Origin: Phocoenobacter atlanticus
GTDB lineage: Bacteria > Pseudomonadota > Gammaproteobacteria > Enterobacterales > Pasteurellaceae
Direction: 5' to 3' (one strand)
NCBI RefSeq assembly: GCF_030764225.1
Contig: NZ_JASAXH010000001.1
Length of the DNA: 64,000 bases
The translations under genes were made by a program, and so were the position numbers. The notes beneath the pieces were generated by a model. It had not been told where the DNA came from, did no database searches, and saw nothing but the letters and a program-made list of their open reading frames with translations. Within the stretch, counting starts at the first letter, position 1, and each line of letters begins with the position of its first letter. Of this stretch, positions 61,739 to 64,000 are shown piece by piece.

Positions 61739-63694
61739 ATGTCTAAAATATCAAAACATTCCATTTTCTTTCCTATTTTATTTTTTATCATCATTAATTT
61801 GGTCATTCTTTCTGTCAGCCGTGTAGGTTTATCTGTTTGGCAAATAGAGAGAGTGAATGCAGTCAATGGCTGGTTACCCTTATTATTACAAGGTCTTCGT
61901 ATTGATATTTCAGCACTCTGTTGGTTATTTGGTATTCCGACTTTATTAAGTGTTTTATTTCTTTCTTCAAACGTTGTTGGACAGGTTTGCAAGATGATAT
62001 TAAGAGTATGGCTTACTGTTGGTAGTACCTTTATCTTATTTATGGAACTGTCTACTCCTGCGTTTATTGAAACCTATGATATACGCCCTAACCGTTTGTT
62101 TATAGAATATTTACTTTATCCAAAAGAAGTGTTTACAATGTTGATTAATGGACATCTTGTTGCGGTATTATCAAGTGCCATTATTACAACTTTAGCCGCT
62201 ATTCTTTATTGGAAACTATCCGCTAAAGTGGTTAAATCGCTTTATTATCCAAATTGGAAATGGCGTCCAGTTATAGCGTTAATTGTTGCGGTAATTACCT
62301 TTGTTGGTGCACGTTCGAGTTTCGCACATCGAGGAATGAATCCCGCAATGGTTGCATTTTCAAGCGATCCGCTAGTTAATTCATTAGTGTTAAATTCGGG
62401 TTATTCTGTTTTATTTGCAGTTCAACAATTAAAAGATGAAAGTTCATCTTCTGAACAATATGGAAAAATGTCTGCAAAAGAAATGTTTGCTACTATTAAA
62501 CAGAGTCAGCAGCGACCTCTTTCAGACTACATTTCAGAAGACATTCCAACACTTTCTTATAATGAAGCAACTTATAAAGGTAAACCTAAAAATATTGTGA
62601 TTATTTTAGAAGAAAGTTTAGGTGCTCAGTTTATTGGAATATTAGGTGGAAAACCACTTTCACCAGAATTTGATAAGTTAGCTCAAGAAGGTTGGTTGTT
62701 TGAAAATATGTATGCCACAGGTACTCGCTCAGTCAGAGGAATTGAGGCGGTGATAGCAGGATTTACCCCAACACCAGCACGTTCAACCGTTAAACTCGCT
62801 AAAAGCCAGCGTAATTTTTTTACTATTGCTGAATTATTAAGTAGAAAAGGTTATGAAACGTCTTTTATTTATGGGGGAGAAAAGCATTTTGATAATATGG
62901 CAAGTTTCTTTTATGGTAATGGTTTTAAAACAATTATAGATGAAAAAGATTATACTAACCCTGAGTTTGTTGGCTCTTGGGGAGTGAGTGATGAAGATCT
63001 CTTTAAGAAAGCACATAGCTTATTTAGTCAGTGGCATAAAGAAAGTAAACCATTTTTTAGTTTGGTCTTTTCATCCAGTAATCACGATCCCTTTGAATTT
63101 CCTGATGGAAAAATTGCTTTATATGATGAAGAAAAGCAAACACGTAATAATGCAGCAAAATATGCAGATTATGCGTTGGGGCAATTTTTCAAATTAGCAA
63201 AAAATTCAACATATTGGGAAGATACCCTCTTTTTAATCATTGCTGATCACGATTCACGTGTAGCTGGAGCATCGTTAGTGCCTATTCAACATTTTCATAT
63301 TCCAGCGTTAATTTTAGGTAATGGTGTTGAGATTCAAAAAGATAAACGATTAGTGAGTCAAATTGATATTTCTCCAACTTTATTATCTTTAGCTGGAATT
63401 AGTGGTGCTTACCCGATGCTTGGTTATGATTTAACTAAAAATATTGATCCAAATCGTGCTTTTATGCAATATAACCAAACACAGGCAATGATGAAAGGTA
63501 ATGATGTCGTGATACTAGAGCCTAAAACCACTGCGAAAGGTTACACTTACAATCATCAAACTCAACATCTAGAAGAAAAAGAATTACCTCAAAGTATGAA
63601 AAAAGAAGCCCTTGCTTATGCACTAGTGGGAAGCTATTTATATAATCAGCAATTATATAAGTTACCCAAAGAGGAAAATTCCAATAAAAATTAA
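61739..63694 (+). CDS. LTA-synthase-family membrane sulfatase/phosphotransferase
   Basis: A 651-residue inner-membrane enzyme: about five hydrophobic segments in the first 190 residues, then a periplasmic alkaline-phosphatase-fold domain. Its metal and nucleophile motifs are ILEESLG (E291), TGTRSVRGIEA (likely nucleophile T329), the HDPF segment and ADHDSR. The family includes lipoteichoic acid synthase and phosphoethanolamine or phosphoglycerol transferases acting on lipid A, lipooligosaccharide core or glucans. In a Gram-negative host a phosphoethanolamine/phosphoglycerol transferase to a surface glycolipid is most likely, but the acceptor is not known. The start is uncertain by twelve codons. 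A USS follows the stop. Confidence 0.82.
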   Translation: MSKISKHSIFFPILFFIIINLVILSVSRVGLSVWQIERVNAVNGWLPLLLQGLRIDISALCWLFGIPTLLSVLFLSSNVVGQVCKMILRVWLTVGSTFILFMELSTPAFIETYDIRPNRLFIEYLLYPKEVFTMLINGHLVAVLSSAIITTLAAILYWKLSAKVVKSLYYPNWKWRPVIALIVAVITFVGARSSFAHRGMNPAMVAFSSDPLVNSLVLNSGYSVLFAVQQLKDESSSSEQYGKMSAKEMFATIKQSQQRPLSDYISEDIPTLSYNEATYKGKPKNIVIILEESLGAQFIGILGGKPLSPEFDKLAQEGWLFENMYATGTRSVRGIEAVIAGFTPTPARSTVKLAKSQRNFFTIAELLSRKGYETSFIYGGEKHFDNMASFFYGNGFKTIIDEKDYTNPEFVGSWGVSDEDLFKKAHSLFSQWHKESKPFFSLVFSSSNHDPFEFPDGKIALYDEEKQTRNNAAKYADYALGQFFKLAKNSTYWEDTLFLIIADHDSRVAGASLVPIQHFHIPALILGNGVEIQKDKRLVSQIDISPTLLSLAGISGAYPMLGYDLTKNIDPNRAFMQYNQTQAMMKGNDVVILEPKTTAKGYTYNHQTQHLEEKELPQSMKKEALAYALVGSYLYNQQLYKLPKEENSNKN

Positions 63695-63865
63695 TATTTA
63701 TAAGCGGTCACATTTTGATAAAAATTTACCATTTTTTGAATTTATCTCCTCGTCTAGAAAAAATTTTATTCTATTCTAGAAGAAAGGTAAATCACTAATA
63801 ATTAATCATTCATATTGTGTATTTTATGTTAAAATTGGTAAATTAAAATTTACTAAGGATTTTCT

Positions 63866-64000
63866 ATGAATAAATTAAAACTGTTTGGTGCGTTGGCACT
63901 GGCATTGTTTTTATTGAGTGGGTGTAATCAAGAGTCGGAGCAAATCAGTCTTGAAGGAAAAACGATGGGAACGACTTATCATATTAAATATATTGATGAG
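63866..64000 (+). CDS. apbE: ApbE, FAD:protein FMN transferase (N-terminal part)
   Basis: The first 45 residues of a lipoprotein cut by the window end. A hydrophobic signal ends in LLSGC (C20), followed by QISLEGKTMGTTYHIKY, the characteristic start of ApbE, which attaches FMN to subunits of the Na+-pumping NADH:quinone reductase and Rnf complexes. AAGGA precedes the ATG. The catalytic part lies outside the window. Confidence 0.9.
   Translation, partial: MNKLKLFGALALALFLLSGCNQESEQISLEGKTMGTTYHIKYIDE

Overview
This window is a gene-dense, AT-rich chromosomal segment of a gammaproteobacterium of the family Pasteurellaceae. The main evidence is the DNA uptake signal sequence (USS). Cores of the form AAGCGGT, often extended to ACAAGCGGT and followed by an A/T arm ending in a TTTGCAAA-like block, occur dozens of times by eye. 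This is the Actinobacillus pleuropneumoniae-type USS, not the Haemophilus influenzae type (AAGTGCGGT). Housekeeping proteins are close to their enterobacterial counterparts, and gene order (mutY-yggX-mltC, ptsH-ptsI-crr, the tRNA array before tuf) agrees. I do not assign a species.

Layout. 1-3.8 kb: the 3' end of hslU, then a cysteine module with an Lrp-type regulator (CyuR/DecR-like) divergent from a PLP gamma-lyase and a CyuP-like cysteine permease. 3.9-12.7 kb: DUF2254 membrane protein, plsC, proS, serA, rpiA, glmM, slyD, trmN6. 12.7-13.2 kb: a decayed IS630-type transposase remnant. 13.2-20.2 kb: a complete L-ascorbate (ula) regulon, with ulaG and ulaR-ulaE-ulaF on the minus strand and ulaAB (fused IIC-IIB), ulaC, ulaD on the plus strand, around a 370-bp control region with a perfect CRP half-site pair. 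20.2-31.2 kb: rho, a small lipoprotein, thyA, rne, tRNA-Asn and tRNA-Phe, then mltC-yggX-mutY and sdhE-ispH-lspA-glnB in one minus-strand run. 31.4-34.8 kb: two paralogous surface lipoproteins followed by a Slam (DUF560) outer-membrane translocon. This is the most distinctive accessory locus here. 34.8-43.9 kb: coaA, tRNA-Thr-Tyr-Gly-Thr-tuf, lpxH, pflA, tRNA-CAU, epmC, typA, DUF805, engB, rraB. 44-50 kb: thiPQ without thiB, ptsH-ptsI-crr, psd. 50.2-64 kb: fabD-fabG-tilS, a diaminopimelate decarboxylase of Flavobacteria-like type, maeB, crcB, pgk-fbaA, a solitary sapF, a DUF5718-like gene, an LTA-synthase-family phosphotransferase, and the start of apbE.

How the genes connect. The general PTS proteins (EI, HPr, EIIA-Glc) and the ascorbate-specific PTS are both here, and the ula promoter carries a CRP site, so phosphate supply and catabolite control of ascorbate use can be read from one window. 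RNase E (with a PNPase-docking-like tail) and its inhibitor RraB are both present. A tRNA with a CAU anticodon resembling tRNA-Ile2 and the enzyme that would modify it (TilS) are both present. The Slam locus looks like a self-contained surface-display system: two cargo lipoproteins with the same C-terminal barrel signature and their exporter.

The strongest leads for new biology are the Slam locus (paralogous cargo, a poly-T tract upstream, an in-frame tandem linker repeat, near-identical 37-bp USS-bearing gene ends), the cysteine module in which a PLP lyase appears to replace the iron-sulfur desulfidase CyuA, the lysA of apparent Bacteroidota origin, and USS inverted pairs that act as likely terminators.
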